DNA of 64,000 bases, taken from NCBI RefSeq assembly GCF_001407835.1, contig NZ_CYUO01000005.1, positions 992,001 to 1,056,000 of the forward strand. Reading direction: 5' to 3'. Shown here piece after piece: positions 46,926 to 55,336 of this stretch. The stretch's first letter is position 1. Each line of letters opens with the position of its first letter. This DNA comes from Lagierella massiliensis (lineage in GTDB: Bacteria; Bacillota; Clostridia; Tissierellales; Peptoniphilaceae). The notes under the pieces are model-generated. The model did not search any database. It saw only the letters and a program-made list of their open reading frames with translations, and was not told the origin of the DNA. A program made the position numbers and the translations under genes.

Positions 46926-48203
46926 CTACTTTTTAACTCTAATAGCAAAAAATATTTCTACAATAAAGTAATCTCTATCTAATCTAATTTGAAATTCTCC
47001 ATTTAAAAGTTCTACAGATGCCTTAGCTATATATAATCCAAGACCAGAGCCTTCAATACTCTCTGTATTAGTTGACCTTATAAATCTATCTTGAAGATTT
47101 TTTATATCTTTATCATACTTAATCTTAGATTTATTCTTAACTGCAATTTTGAGTTTATTTTTATTATTTGTTATATCCACATTGACTATACTGTTCTCTT
47201 CTGAATACTTGATAATATTTGAAAAAATATTTTCAAATACCCTATTAAGTCTGTCTGCATCAAGTTTTATAAAAATATTGTCTTTAAAGGAATTGTATTC
47301 GAGCTTTAAACCATTTTTTTCAAAATCCTTATCAAATTGTCCATAGGTTTGAAGTATTAGCTCATTTAATTCTATAACCTGCATATTAAGATCTACTGAA
47401 CCAGAACCAGTTTTCGAAGCTTCAATTAAATCCACAATCATCGATTTTAGTCTCTTGGCGTTATAGCTCAAAATCTCAAGATACTCCTCTCTTTTTTCCT
47501 CTGTCTTTGCCCTCTTTACAAGGTCTACATAATTTATAATCGATGTAAGAGGTGTCTTGATGTCGTGGCTTACTCCTGTAATGAGCTCAGTTTTTAGCTT
47601 TTCACTTCTATACTCTGCATCTATTGAGTTTTTCATTGCTGAATATAAATTATCCATTAAGAAAATCGAATTGTTGAATGTGGTGTCATTTATAAATATA
47701 TCTTCATATTCTCCATTATATAAAGATTCTATCTTTCTATTCAAAAGCACCTTGCCTAAATAGTTTTTTAAAATTGATATTGCAATTTTATATACTAACA
47801 TCCCCATAAGCACAAGTCCTATTGGGTCTTCGTTGTCCTTCATTAAGTAGAAAAATAATATAGCTAAAAGCCCCACTAAAATAAAGGCTTCAAAGTAAAC
47901 ATTTATATACTTTATTTTAAAACCATATACTAAGTCTGCAAATAAAAAAGCATGGATACCATGTTTTTTTACAGCCTGAACAACTTTTATCATAACAAGT
48001 ACAAATGAATAGGCTATAAATAAAAGTTCTACCCAATTTCCATAAATCCCAAAAACAAGAACAATTAAACTATATATAACGTACTGGAAAGCAAGATGAA
48101 TACCTATTATAACCACTTGTTCTTCTAAATATCCGTCGATACTCATAAATAAATTTTTATAGTATACTAATGCCCTTTTAAAAATATTGTCCTTTTTTTC
48201 CAT
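46926..48203 (-). CDS. Sensor histidine kinase with multi-pass N-terminus
   Basis: A 425-residue kinase whose first 150 residues contain about five membrane segments and no large outer domain, so it may sense the membrane itself or a partner. A linker leads to the H box ITGVSHDIKTPLTSIINYVDL, the N box IFSNIIKYSEE and the G box EGSGLGLYIAK. I placed the start at the ATG two bases after the stop of the regulator gene. An in-frame ATG at 48230 overlapping that gene is an alternative. Neither has a strong ribosome site, so coupled re-initiation is likely. Confidence 0.9.
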   Translation of the reverse strand: MEKKDNIFKRALVYYKNLFMSIDGYLEEQVVIIGIHLAFQYVIYSLIVLVFGIYGNWVELLFIAYSFVLVMIKVVQAVKKHGIHAFLFADLVYGFKIKYINVYFEAFILVGLLAILFFYLMKDNEDPIGLVLMGMLVYKIAISILKNYLGKVLLNRKIESLYNGEYEDIFINDTTFNNSIFLMDNLYSAMKNSIDAEYRSEKLKTELITGVSHDIKTPLTSIINYVDLVKRAKTEEKREEYLEILSYNAKRLKSMIVDLIEASKTGSGSVDLNMQVIELNELILQTYGQFDKDFEKNGLKLEYNSFKDNIFIKLDADRLNRVFENIFSNIIKYSEENSIVNVDITNNKNKLKIAVKNKSKIKYDKDIKNLQDRFIRSTNTESIEGSGLGLYIAKASVELLNGEFQIRLDRDYFIVEIFFAIRVKK

Positions 48204-48204
48204 A

Positions 48205-48897
48205 CTATTCAATTTTATATCCCATTCCATATACGGATTTCAAATGATCTGGCTTTTTAGAATCAATTTCTATCTTATCTCTGAGCCTTGATATGTGAAC
48301 TGAAACTATCTTCTTTACATCATATGGTGGTGCATTCCATACATTTTCATAAATTTCTTCTGAAGAGAATACTCTTCCTTTATTAGAGATTAGAAGATAT
48401 AATATCCCATATTCGTAAGGGGTTATTGAAATTGTATCTCCATCAATTTGAACTTCTTTTTTTGTGTTATCTAACCTTATTCTTCCAGCACTATGTATTT
48501 CATGTCCTGAATTATTTTTAAAATTGTTTTGAAGTTCCACTCTTCTAAGAGCAGACTTAACTCTTGCGAGTAGCTCAACAGAGTCAAAAGGCTTGGTTAT
48601 GTAGTCATCAGCACCACTTTCCAAGCCATCAACCTTATCTTCCAGTTCTCCTTTAGCTGACAGTATCAAAATTGGTACAGAGGATATTTCTCTGATTCTC
48701 CTTGTGAGTTCAATACCGTCCATTACAGGCATCATAACGTCTGCAAGAACTAAATCAAAAATATTATCTTTTAAAATTAAATCTAAAGCCTCTTTTCCAT
48801 TGTAAGCTTTGTAAACCTTATATCCACTTTCTTCTAAATAAAATTCTATCGCAAGAACTATGTCCTTTTCGTCATCACAAACTAAAATATTATACAT
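48205..48897 (-). CDS. Response regulator, OmpR family
   Basis: A 230-residue regulator. Receiver motifs are VCDDEKDIV, DLVLADVMMPVMDG with the phosphoacceptor Asp, the ILSAKGE loop and YITKPFDSVELLARV. The winged-helix domain has ITPYEYGILYLLISNKGRVFS and VSVHISRLRDKIE. The ATG follows GGGTGA. It lies downstream of whiA in the same direction after a 73-base gap, and the kinase gene follows directly. Targets are unknown; no dedicated transporter is adjacent. Confidence 0.94.
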   Translation of the reverse strand: MYNILVCDDEKDIVLAIEFYLEESGYKVYKAYNGKEALDLILKDNIFDLVLADVMMPVMDGIELTRRIREISSVPILILSAKGELEDKVDGLESGADDYITKPFDSVELLARVKSALRRVELQNNFKNNSGHEIHSAGRIRLDNTKKEVQIDGDTISITPYEYGILYLLISNKGRVFSSEEIYENVWNAPPYDVKKIVSVHISRLRDKIEIDSKKPDHLKSVYGMGYKIE

Positions 48898-48970
48898 ATA
48901 ATCACCCTAAATTTATTATATCAATAATTTTATGATTTAATTCATTGAAATTGCTACAATATGTCAACGA

Positions 48971-49900
48971 TTATCTCAAACTCTCTGCAATCTCATGTAT
49001 TTTTTTAAGTCTATGATTTACTCCAGACTTTCCTACAGGTGGGTCTATTCTTTCTCCTAACTGCTTCAAAGAGTCCTCTGGGTACGCAAGTCTTGCTACC
49101 GCAATTTGTCTTAAGTTATCATTTAGGTAGTCAAGTCCCTTTGCATTTATAATAAATTCTATATCATCCACATGTTTAATAGAAGCGTTGATGGTCTTAT
49201 CCATATTTGCCGATTCAAAATTCATTACCCTATTTACATTGTTTTTTATTTCTTTAAAAACTCTAATGTCCTCAAATTTAAACATACTTTGGTAGGCTCC
49301 TATGAGGGCAAGAAAATCAGCAATAGATTCTCCCTCTTTTAGATATAGAAAATAATCACCTTTTCTTTCTGCTATTTTCGGATATATATTAAAGTGTTCT
49401 AAAATTTCATTAAGTTCTTTTCCATAACTCAATTGTCCTACAATTATTTCCATGTGATAGCTCTTATCTGGACTTGTAATAGAACCAGCGCCTAAAAAAC
49501 TTCCTACAATATAAGCTTTCTTAAAACTTTTTTCTTTTATGAGATTTTTAGGAACCTCTGTAGCTTTTATGGAAAAGGGATCGGGAGTAAGTCCAATATC
49601 TTCTAAAAATTTTTTTGAAATTGGACTTTCAATTGAAATCTTATAGAGATTTTTTCTTCTAAAAGCAGATCCTTTAACCACCTCTATGCTACATTCATAG
49701 TTATATAATTTCTTTATATCTGCAAATATGCGTCTTGCTATTGCATTTGTCTCCGTAGAAAATTGTACCTTTATATTTTCAAAGTTATATAAAAGAGAAC
49801 CATTGACTCTGTATAGTCCAGCAAGAAAGGCGAGTAGCTCTCCTTTAGATTCAAAGACGAGTCTACTTACCTCATTTTTTACCTCTGTTGAGAACGACAA
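48971..49900 (-). CDS. whiA: WhiA, DNA-binding protein related to LAGLIDADG endonucleases
   Basis: Conserved Gram-positive protein linked to cell division and chromosome segregation. The 309 residues begin SFSTEVKNEVSRLV. The LAGLIDADG-derived domain has ETNAIARRIFADIK and KKAYIVGSFLGAGSI. The C-terminal helix-turn-helix ends LAYPEDSLKQLGERIDPPVGKSGVNHRLKKI. The start is TTG with AAAGGGA. In most Firmicutes it follows rapZ and yvcK; here it is about 5.4 kb away behind an accessory block, next to a Nudix gene (2-base gap). Confidence 0.96.
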   Translation of the reverse strand: MSFSTEVKNEVSRLVFESKGELLAFLAGLYRVNGSLLYNFENIKVQFSTETNAIARRIFADIKKLYNYECSIEVVKGSAFRRKNLYKISIESPISKKFLEDIGLTPDPFSIKATEVPKNLIKEKSFKKAYIVGSFLGAGSITSPDKSYHMEIIVGQLSYGKELNEILEHFNIYPKIAERKGDYFLYLKEGESIADFLALIGAYQSMFKFEDIRVFKEIKNNVNRVMNFESANMDKTINASIKHVDDIEFIINAKGLDYLNDNLRQIAVARLAYPEDSLKQLGERIDPPVGKSGVNHRLKKIHEIAESLR

Positions 49901-49902
49901 GT

Positions 49903-50316
49903 CTATCCCTTTCTTTCATTTCTATAAAATTCTTTAACTTTGCGAATCATATTCTTTTCCGCATTATGTCTAACCAATCTTATAGCCTTATCAAAAGGCA
50001 TATAAACTGCATCAGAAAAACCTTCCTCTTTTTGAGGTTTGAGTTTTTGAGTATCGCTTTTCATATAATAATAATGTACAGTTTTTTGTACCTTCTCTCC
50101 ATTGAAGTTTCGATACCAATACTTCACATATCCAATGTAACGAACTATGGAAGCGTCAGATCCTGCTTCTTCTTTAACTTCTCTAAGAGCAGCTTCTTCT
50201 TTGGTTTCTCCTTTCTCTAAACGACCTTTTGGAAGGACCCAATCCCCACGGAATTTTCTTAAAACGACAACTTTACCATTACGGACAATCACTCCGCCGC
50301 CACTTGTTTCTTCCAT
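49903..50316 (-). CDS. Nudix hydrolase
   Basis: A 137-residue pyrophosphohydrolase. It has an intact Nudix box, GRLEKGETKEEAALREVKEEAG, preceded by GDWVLPKGR; the Glu pair of EEAG would bind the metal. The substrate cannot be read from sequence; nucleotides, diadenosine polyphosphates or RNA caps are possible. The ATG follows AAGGAGG, and a promoter with an extended -10 lies at 50348-50376. It is first in a Nudix-whiA unit. Confidence 0.93.
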   Translation of the reverse strand: MEETSGGGVIVRNGKVVVLRKFRGDWVLPKGRLEKGETKEEAALREVKEEAGSDASIVRYIGYVKYWYRNFNGEKVQKTVHYYYMKSDTQKLKPQKEEGFSDAVYMPFDKAIRLVRHNAEKNMIRKVKEFYRNERKG

Positions 50317-50347
50317 ATGTCCTCCTTAAAATATCAAACTATTATTT

Positions 50348-50376
50348 ATTATACCACTTCCTGTAATTAATTATAA
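50348..50376 (-). promoter_or_regulatory. Probable promoter of Nudix-whiA
   Basis: TGG followed directly by TATAAT (extended -10) on the minus strand, with a poor -35 (TTATAA) 17 bases upstream. It is in the 148-base divergent gap with the serine hydrolase gene. Confidence 0.5.
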
Positions 50377-50464
50377 TTATTAAATCGAAACATGTGCCTT
50401 GAGAATATTTATTACTTCCCTCTTTATATTTTAAAGTGTGATAAAATTATATTAGGTGATATTT

Positions 50465-51472
50465 ATGGAGCGTGATTATTGGCCTACAGATGGCTTTAAA
50501 TATAAAAATTTTGATTTTGATGAAAAAAAGATGGAAAAACTAAATAGGGTACTTCAAAATGAATATAGCAACATAACTGGAATTATGATTGTCAAGGATG
50601 GCTATTGTATTTTTGAAGAGTATTATAATGGAATAGATGAAAAGGATAAAAAACCACTTGCCTCTGTCAGCAAGTCCATACTTTCTGCACTTTTTGGAAT
50701 TGCCTTAGACCAAGGATATATTGAGTCAGTTGATACCCCTATGTATAAATTTTTTCCAGAATATGGAATAGAAGATGAAAATCTAAAAAAAATAACTTTA
50801 AAAAATATTTTAAATATGACCGCACCTTTTGATTTTAAAGCTTGGGACGAGCCTTTGGGAGACTTTGTAAGTTCTGATAACTGGACGAAGTACGCTCTAA
50901 ACTTGCTTTCAAGCGAAAAAAACAAAGAGAGATTTAAATATTCTACTATAGGAACTCACCTACTTGCAGTAATTTTATCCAGAGCTGTAGGAATTCCTCT
51001 AAGGCGATATGCAAACAAAAATCTTTTTTCAAAAATAGGAATGGATTTGATTCCATACTATCCAATGACAGGATTTGGCTTTGATAATCTTTTTGGTAGA
51101 TATGTCAGAGGTTGGATACATGACCCACAGGGCTATTCAATTGGAGGTTTTGGAATAAATATGAGCCTTAGAGATATGACCAAGTTTGGTTTTTTATATC
51201 TTAACAAGGGAAACTGGAATGGCACCCAAGTTATTCCAGAAAGTTTTATAGAGGAGTCCTTTACAAAAGAAAAATATGATTATGGTTACCTATGGTGGCT
51301 TTATAACTACAAAGAGTATAATGCCTACTGTGCCCTTGGAATAGGTGGTCAATGTATATGTGTTATTCCAAAACTGGACATGGTAGTATCTATAAGTTCA
51401 AGTTTTATTAGAGACTCCAGAAATAGATGGATGTTTATAAGAAATATAATTCTACCAATGTTTTTAGAATAA
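50465..51472 (+). CDS. Serine hydrolase of the beta-lactamase/PBP-like fold
   Basis: A 335-residue protein without a signal peptide, so it probably acts inside the cell or at the inner face. The catalytic SxxK is in LASVSKSILSALFGIA, the second motif is the Tyr of FKYSTIGTHL, and a GIGGQCI segment may serve as the third. It resembles class C beta-lactamase-like esterases or peptidases rather than true resistance enzymes. I chose ATG at 50465, with AGGTGA five bases upstream. It is the only plus-strand gene between 33.2 and 64 kb and is followed by its own terminator. Confidence 0.88.
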   Translation: MERDYWPTDGFKYKNFDFDEKKMEKLNRVLQNEYSNITGIMIVKDGYCIFEEYYNGIDEKDKKPLASVSKSILSALFGIALDQGYIESVDTPMYKFFPEYGIEDENLKKITLKNILNMTAPFDFKAWDEPLGDFVSSDNWTKYALNLLSSEKNKERFKYSTIGTHLLAVILSRAVGIPLRRYANKNLFSKIGMDLIPYYPMTGFGFDNLFGRYVRGWIHDPQGYSIGGFGINMSLRDMTKFGFLYLNKGNWNGTQVIPESFIEESFTKEKYDYGYLWWLYNYKEYNAYCALGIGGQCICVIPKLDMVVSISSSFIRDSRNRWMFIRNIILPMFLE

Positions 51473-51478
51473 TTTTTC

Positions 51479-51496
51479 GAGAGGGTATTCCCTCTC
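51479..51496 (+). terminator. Hairpin after the serine hydrolase gene
   Basis: Perfect 7-bp stem GAGAGGG/CCCTCTC with a 4-base loop just after the stop. The T-run that follows is poor (TATTAATTT), so it may act together with the next hairpin. Confidence 0.65.
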
Positions 51497-51534
51497 TATT
51501 AATTTGCCAAAACTTACCAATATTATTTAATAAA

Positions 51535-51564
51535 AAGAAGATAAGGATCATCCCTCATCTTCTT
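51535..51564. terminator. Terminator between convergent serine hydrolase and metallopeptidase genes
   Basis: Stem AAGAAGAT-AGG / CCC-ATCTTCTT with one or two mismatches. It is followed by TTTTTATT on the minus strand and TTATTTGTTTT on the plus strand, so it can serve both genes. Confidence 0.75.
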
Positions 51565-51585
51565 TATTTGTTTTACTTCTATATT

Positions 51586-52449
51586 CTATAGTTCTGAACT
51601 ATCTAAACTAAACGTATCCCAACCAGACAAATCTCCAGCCTCATATCCTTTTTTATACCATTTAGCTCTTTGTTCGCTGGTACCATGGGTGTAGGATTCA
51701 GGTCTAACCTCTCCAGTAGCCCTTTTTTGAATTGTATCATCGCCAATTACCCAAGCTGTTGAAATTGCTTCATCAAGGTCTCCTGGGTCTAAGTAGCCTT
51801 TGTCCTCTTGATACCTTGCCACAACTCCAGCTAAATAATCCGCCTGTAGCTCAAGCCTTACTGTAAGTGCATTTTGTTGTTCTTTCGATAATTGAGCCAT
51901 TTGCTTTTGATATTCACTCATTATTCCTGTGACATTTTGTACATGATGACCTATCTCATGACTTATGACATATGAAAGGACAAAGTCACCTTCCTTAGCC
52001 CCGAATCTTTTTATAAGCTCATCATAAAATGACAAATCCATATAGAGTGCATTATCAACGGAGCAATAAAAAGGACCTGTCCTTGAACTTGCGAGACCAC
52101 ATCCAGACTTTATTGCATCTTTAAATACCTTCATCTCTGCTGGCCTATACTCTATCCCTTCTTTATTTAAAATCTCTTCCCATGCATCTTCTGTATCAGC
52201 TAAAACAACTGAAGAATAATCATAAAGCTCCTGTTCTTCAGCACTTAGTCTATATTCTTCTTGATTTTGTGGCTGATTGGAATTACCACCTTGTGAAGCA
52301 GTTTCAAGGGCAGCCTGTGGGTCTCCTGTTAAAAGATAAACTAAAAGTGCAAGTATTAAACCTCCACCACCAATTGCTACACCTCTTCCTCCGCTTCCTC
52401 TTCCTGCGTTACTAATATTTTTAGATTGTCTTCTACCTTTCCACTTCAT
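51586..52449 (-). CDS. Neutral zinc metallopeptidase (YpfJ-like family)
   Basis: A 287-residue protein of the putative neutral zinc metallopeptidase family. The short basic N-terminus (MKWKGRRQSKN) and Gly-rich segment lead into one membrane segment, GGLILALLVYLLTG. The catalytic domain has AYCSVDNALYMDLSF-like FYCSVDNALYMDL, the zinc motif ISHEIGHHVQNVTG and LQADYLAGVVARY with a third ligand. The C-terminus YTHGTSEQRAKWYKKGYEAG is a family signature. Substrate is unknown. The ATG has a weak AAGGAG site. Confidence 0.93.
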   Translation of the reverse strand: MKWKGRRQSKNISNAGRGSGGRGVAIGGGGLILALLVYLLTGDPQAALETASQGGNSNQPQNQEEYRLSAEEQELYDYSSVVLADTEDAWEEILNKEGIEYRPAEMKVFKDAIKSGCGLASSRTGPFYCSVDNALYMDLSFYDELIKRFGAKEGDFVLSYVISHEIGHHVQNVTGIMSEYQKQMAQLSKEQQNALTVRLELQADYLAGVVARYQEDKGYLDPGDLDEAISTAWVIGDDTIQKRATGEVRPESYTHGTSEQRAKWYKKGYEAGDLSGWDTFSLDSSEL

Positions 52450-52570
52450 AAAAATCTCCTTAACATTTTTAAATTTTTTTCTTTCTCATAAGATATATTT
52501 ATTATACCCCTTTTTTGAAATTTCAAGAAAATAAATAATTATATTGAGATTCTAAAGTTCACCAATAATA

Positions 52571-52602
52571 AAAAAGCATAACATTTCAAATACATGTTAT
52601 GC
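52571..52602 (-). terminator. Terminator of the MarR-pirin-nitroreductase unit
   Basis: Perfect 9-bp stem GCATAACAT/ATGTTATGC with a 9-base loop, followed by TTTTTTATT on the minus strand. Confidence 0.92.
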
Positions 52603-52610
52603 CTTTAAAT

Positions 52611-53183
52611 TTATTTTACAACTTTCACTCTCTCGTCTATATTTTCTTTTTCTTTTGCTTCAGGTTCACTTACAATGCCACCAAATGGCATTTGAGCAAG
52701 TAATTTGTATTCCTTTGGTATATCAAATAATTCTTTTACTTTCTCATCTATAACTGGATTGTAATGTTGTAGGGACGCTCCTACATTTAATTCCCTCAGC
52801 AATGACCATATTGAAATTTGTAACATTCCATTTGCTTGGTTTGCCCAAACTGGAAAATTGTCAGCATAGGTGCTGAAGTCTTCTTGCATCTTCTTAACAG
52901 TTTTTTCATCATACAAGTATAAAACTGTTCCAGCTCCTGCTTTAAATGAATCTATCTTTTCCCTTGGAACTTTACCTTCAAATACATTGTAAATTTCATC
53001 CCAAAGCTTATCATGCTTTTCGCCAAATAAAACTACCACTCTTGCGCTTTTCATATTAAAGGCATCTGGCACAAGCTCTGTAACTTCTTTAATCTTTTCT
53101 TCAATTTCACTTTCTGAAACTGGTAAATTCTTATCGATATTGTAATATGTTCTCCTCTTTTCTAATGATTTTATAATGTTCAT
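52611..53183 (-). CDS. Nitroreductase family protein (Frm2/HBN1-like)
   Basis: A 190-residue FMN-dependent oxidoreductase of the subgroup resembling fungal-type nitroreductases. The N-terminal motif is KSLEKRRTYYNIDKNLP, followed by the FNMKSARVVVLFG block. The central AGTVLYLYDE and FPVWANQANGMLQISIWSLLRELNVGASLQHYNP region builds the flavin site. It probably reduces nitro compounds or quinones. It is last in a MarR-pirin-nitroreductase unit, consistent with a stress-inducible detoxification role. Confidence 0.92.
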   Translation of the reverse strand: MNIIKSLEKRRTYYNIDKNLPVSESEIEEKIKEVTELVPDAFNMKSARVVVLFGEKHDKLWDEIYNVFEGKVPREKIDSFKAGAGTVLYLYDEKTVKKMQEDFSTYADNFPVWANQANGMLQISIWSLLRELNVGASLQHYNPVIDEKVKELFDIPKEYKLLAQMPFGGIVSEPEAKEKENIDERVKVVK

Positions 53184-53223
53184 TTCTGCCTCCTATTTTT
53201 ATTTAAATCTTATATCAATTAAA

Positions 53224-54063
53224 TTAATAATCTACATTTTCCTTTATAAAAGTTTCATTCCTAAGTTCCAAATATGCCATTTGTAACTCTCTTGGTGTGT
53301 TCATTACAATTGGACCTCCCCATGCGATAGGTTCATTTAATGCCTTTGAATTGATATAAAGCACTTGAGATTTTTTATCGCCATTCTTAATCGTAAGGCT
53401 TTCACCATCTGTTAATTTAACAGCAGTTTTCTCTTCTATATATTCACCATCAATATAGATGTCACTTAATAGAGTAAATACTATAACAGAGTCGTCTTCC
53501 TTTGTATCAATTGTAAATTCAGCATTAGGTTCTAAGTGAATATCGTAATAATTAATTGGAAGGTGTTCTCCTTTGTAGCCTTGGTGGTCTTTGAAACTTC
53601 CAGCTAATAGTCTAATCTTTCCACCTTCTATTCCAACCTCTTCTATCTCACTCTTTTTAATACTATTGTAACTTGGCTTGCTCATCTTTTCTTTAGCTGG
53701 TAGATTTAGCCACAATTGTACACCTAATAGCCTTTTTGAATCTGGAATCATCTCTTCGTGCATAATACCAGAGCCAGAGTTCATCCATTGAACTTCTCCA
53801 TCTCTAATCATATCTTCATTACCCAGGCTATCTCTATGAATCATATTTCCACTTGATAAATAACTTATGGTTTCTATTCCCCTATGTGGATGCATTGGAA
53901 ATCCTGCTCTGTAGTCTTCAGGATTTGTACTGTCAAATGAATCAAGCATTAATATCGGATCAAATTCCTCTGCAGTGTCTTTACCTAAAACCCTAACTAA
54001 GCTTACACCTGCACCGTCCCTTGTATTAAATCCTTTAACTTTAGTCTTAACTCTTCTATTCAT
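53224..54063 (-). CDS. Pirin family protein
   Basis: Bicupin protein of 279 residues. Signatures are FNTRDGAGVSLVRVLG, the metal-site block GFPMHPHRGIETISYLSSG and QWMNSGSGIMHEEM with further His and Glu ligands. The C-terminal cupin ends with GGPIVMNTPRE. Some pirins have quercetinase activity; others act as redox-sensitive regulators. The ATG follows GGGAGGAAG. It overlaps the MarR gene by 8 bases and precedes the nitroreductase, so the three are expressed together. Confidence 0.95.
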   Translation of the reverse strand: MNRRVKTKVKGFNTRDGAGVSLVRVLGKDTAEEFDPILMLDSFDSTNPEDYRAGFPMHPHRGIETISYLSSGNMIHRDSLGNEDMIRDGEVQWMNSGSGIMHEEMIPDSKRLLGVQLWLNLPAKEKMSKPSYNSIKKSEIEEVGIEGGKIRLLAGSFKDHQGYKGEHLPINYYDIHLEPNAEFTIDTKEDDSVIVFTLLSDIYIDGEYIEEKTAVKLTDGESLTIKNGDKKSQVLYINSKALNEPIAWGGPIVMNTPRELQMAYLELRNETFIKENVDY

Positions 54064-54481
54064 TTAATCTTCCTCCCATCTTTTTCAAAAGATATAAAAG
54101 TTCCTCTTTCTCTTCTTTTGTCAATACCTTCATACTTTCTACTATCATGGCTTCATTTTTTGGTATCACTTTACTAATAACATTCCTTCCCTCTTTAGTT
54201 AATCGTAATATACATACACGCCTGTCCCTTTCGTCGGGAAGCCTTTCAATATAATTCATCTTCACTAAATTGTTAACTATGACTGATATGGTGCCAACGC
54301 TACTTAAAATCTTTTCCCTAACTTCTCCCACAGTCATGTCTCCCTTGCTATAAAGTGCTTCTAAAACCATAAACTGACTAAAGGTCAAGTCATGTTCAGC
54401 TGCTATCTTTAATGTTTTTTTATCTATATCATTTACATTTCTGTGAAGTCCTATTAAAATTTTCATTTCTGTTTTACTCAA
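54056..54481 (-). CDS. MarR family transcriptional regulator
   Basis: A 141-residue winged-helix repressor. It has the recognition region GDMTVGEVREKILSSVGTISVIVNNLVKMNYIERLPDERDRRVCILRLTKEG, with the wing Asp-Arg-Arg pattern of the family. I chose the TTG at 54481 because GGAGG lies eight bases upstream; the ATG at 54496 is part of that site. A 16-bp perfect palindrome with an adjoining second dyad lies directly upstream (54504-54533) and overlaps the likely -10, so autorepression of marR-pirin-nitroreductase is expected. There is no conserved Cys for simple thiol sensing. Confidence 0.93.
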   Translation of the reverse strand: MSKTEMKILIGLHRNVNDIDKKTLKIAAEHDLTFSQFMVLEALYSKGDMTVGEVREKILSSVGTISVIVNNLVKMNYIERLPDERDRRVCILRLTKEGRNVISKVIPKNEAMIVESMKVLTKEEKEELLYLLKKMGGRLNE

Positions 54482-54503
54482 GAGTGCCACCTCCATCGAA
54501 ATT

Positions 54504-54533
54504 ATATCTAATTAGATATTATCTACATAGATA
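54504..54533. promoter_or_regulatory. Tandem operator of the MarR regulator
   Basis: Perfect palindrome ATATCTAATTAGATAT (54504-54519) followed at once by a second dyad, TATCTA-CA-TAGATA (54520-54533), reusing the same half-site. A TATAAT on the minus strand (54502-54507 region) overlaps the first dyad. The position directly before the regulator's ribosome site fits repression by its own product. Confidence 0.75.
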
Positions 54534-54577
54534 TATTACCCCCTTTTTGTTTTATAAACCATTTTCTTTTTTAAAAT

Positions 54578-54605
54578 TAAAAACGGCACCTGATTAAAGT
54601 GCCGT
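54578..54605 (-). terminator. Terminator of the anchored unknown protein gene
   Basis: Perfect 7-bp stem ACGGCAC/GTGCCGT with a 9-base loop, then TTTTTAATTTT on the minus strand. Confidence 0.9.
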
Positions 54606-54625
54606 CATCTCATTCAAATATTTCA

Positions 54626-55237
54626 TTAGTCGATTTTAAAAACTTTTGCAATTGTCATTACATTTGATTTTGAATTTTCTCCTTTAGAGTCTTCTCCAAT
54701 CACTTTTCCTACGGATTTGTCAAATATAAATTCACCAGTTACGGAGGCTCTAAAGCTCTTGTCATCTTTTTCATTTATATTAAATCCACCATTTCTAAAT
54801 TCTATAAATGGACTTTCTCCATAGATGTATTGACAACCAGTGTCTACAATGGAAACTTCATTGTCTGTAATATTTTCAAGTACAATCACTTCAGAGTACA
54901 TGGTTATATTAACGTCTCCACTTTTCTCCGTTGGAATTGATACATCTTCCTTTAAAGTTCTATAACCTATTTTTATATCCTTGTCCTTGTACTGTGACTT
55001 AAGTTCTTCTTCCATTTCGTCCAGATTATCTTTTTCTTCATCAACTTTAAAATCAGGAATAGCTTTAGTTACTTCCTTTGCCTTTAAATATCTTTCTTTT
55101 GAATTTTCTTCTAAGGAAATAATTTCAGAAATTCTACTACTTTCTGAAGAATTATTTTTGTTTTGTCCAGCAAAATAATAAATTGCTGCAGCTACTGCCA
55201 AAACTAAAATTAATATAATAATATTTTTCTTTTTCAT
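54626..55237 (-). CDS. Membrane-anchored extracytoplasmic protein of unknown function
   Basis: A 203-residue protein with an N-terminal membrane anchor (MKKKNIIILILVLAVAAAIYY) and no lipobox, so it is probably held by an uncleaved signal-anchor. A polar, Ser/Glu-rich linker leads to a beta-rich domain after about residue 90. It resembles accessory domains that carry an internal strand pair (VIVLENITDNEVSIVDTG) but I cannot name a family. It is monocistronic between yvcK and the MarR unit. Its promoter contains a nine-G tract (55282-55313), which suggests variable expression. Confidence 0.8.
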   Translation of the reverse strand: MKKKNIIILILVLAVAAAIYYFAGQNKNNSSESSRISEIISLEENSKERYLKAKEVTKAIPDFKVDEEKDNLDEMEEELKSQYKDKDIKIGYRTLKEDVSIPTEKSGDVNITMYSEVIVLENITDNEVSIVDTGCQYIYGESPFIEFRNGGFNINEKDDKSFRASVTGEFIFDKSVGKVIGEDSKGENSKSNVMTIAKVFKID

Positions 55238-55281
55238 TTTGCACCCCTATGTATAATTAAATTTATCTTATTTGTATTTAT

Positions 55282-55313
55282 AATATACCCCCCCCCATTT
55301 TTGTTTAAACAAA
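55282..55313 (-). promoter_or_regulatory. Promoter with G9 tract in the spacer and palindromic -35
   Basis: On the minus strand TTGTTT (-35) and TATATT (-10) are separated by 19 bases, nine of which are an unbroken G run (55288-55296). The -35 lies inside the 14-bp perfect palindrome TTTGTTTAAACAAA (55300-55313). Loss of two G bases would give a 17-base spacer. It would drive the anchored unknown protein gene. Confidence 0.6.
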
Positions 55314-55336
55314 TATATACTAAAAAAAGGACTAAA

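Noticed and set aside
50456-51472. Antibiotic-resistance beta-lactamase
   Set aside because: Although the SxxK motif is present, there is no signal peptide and the other motifs fit the broad serine hydrolase family better than a resistance enzyme.
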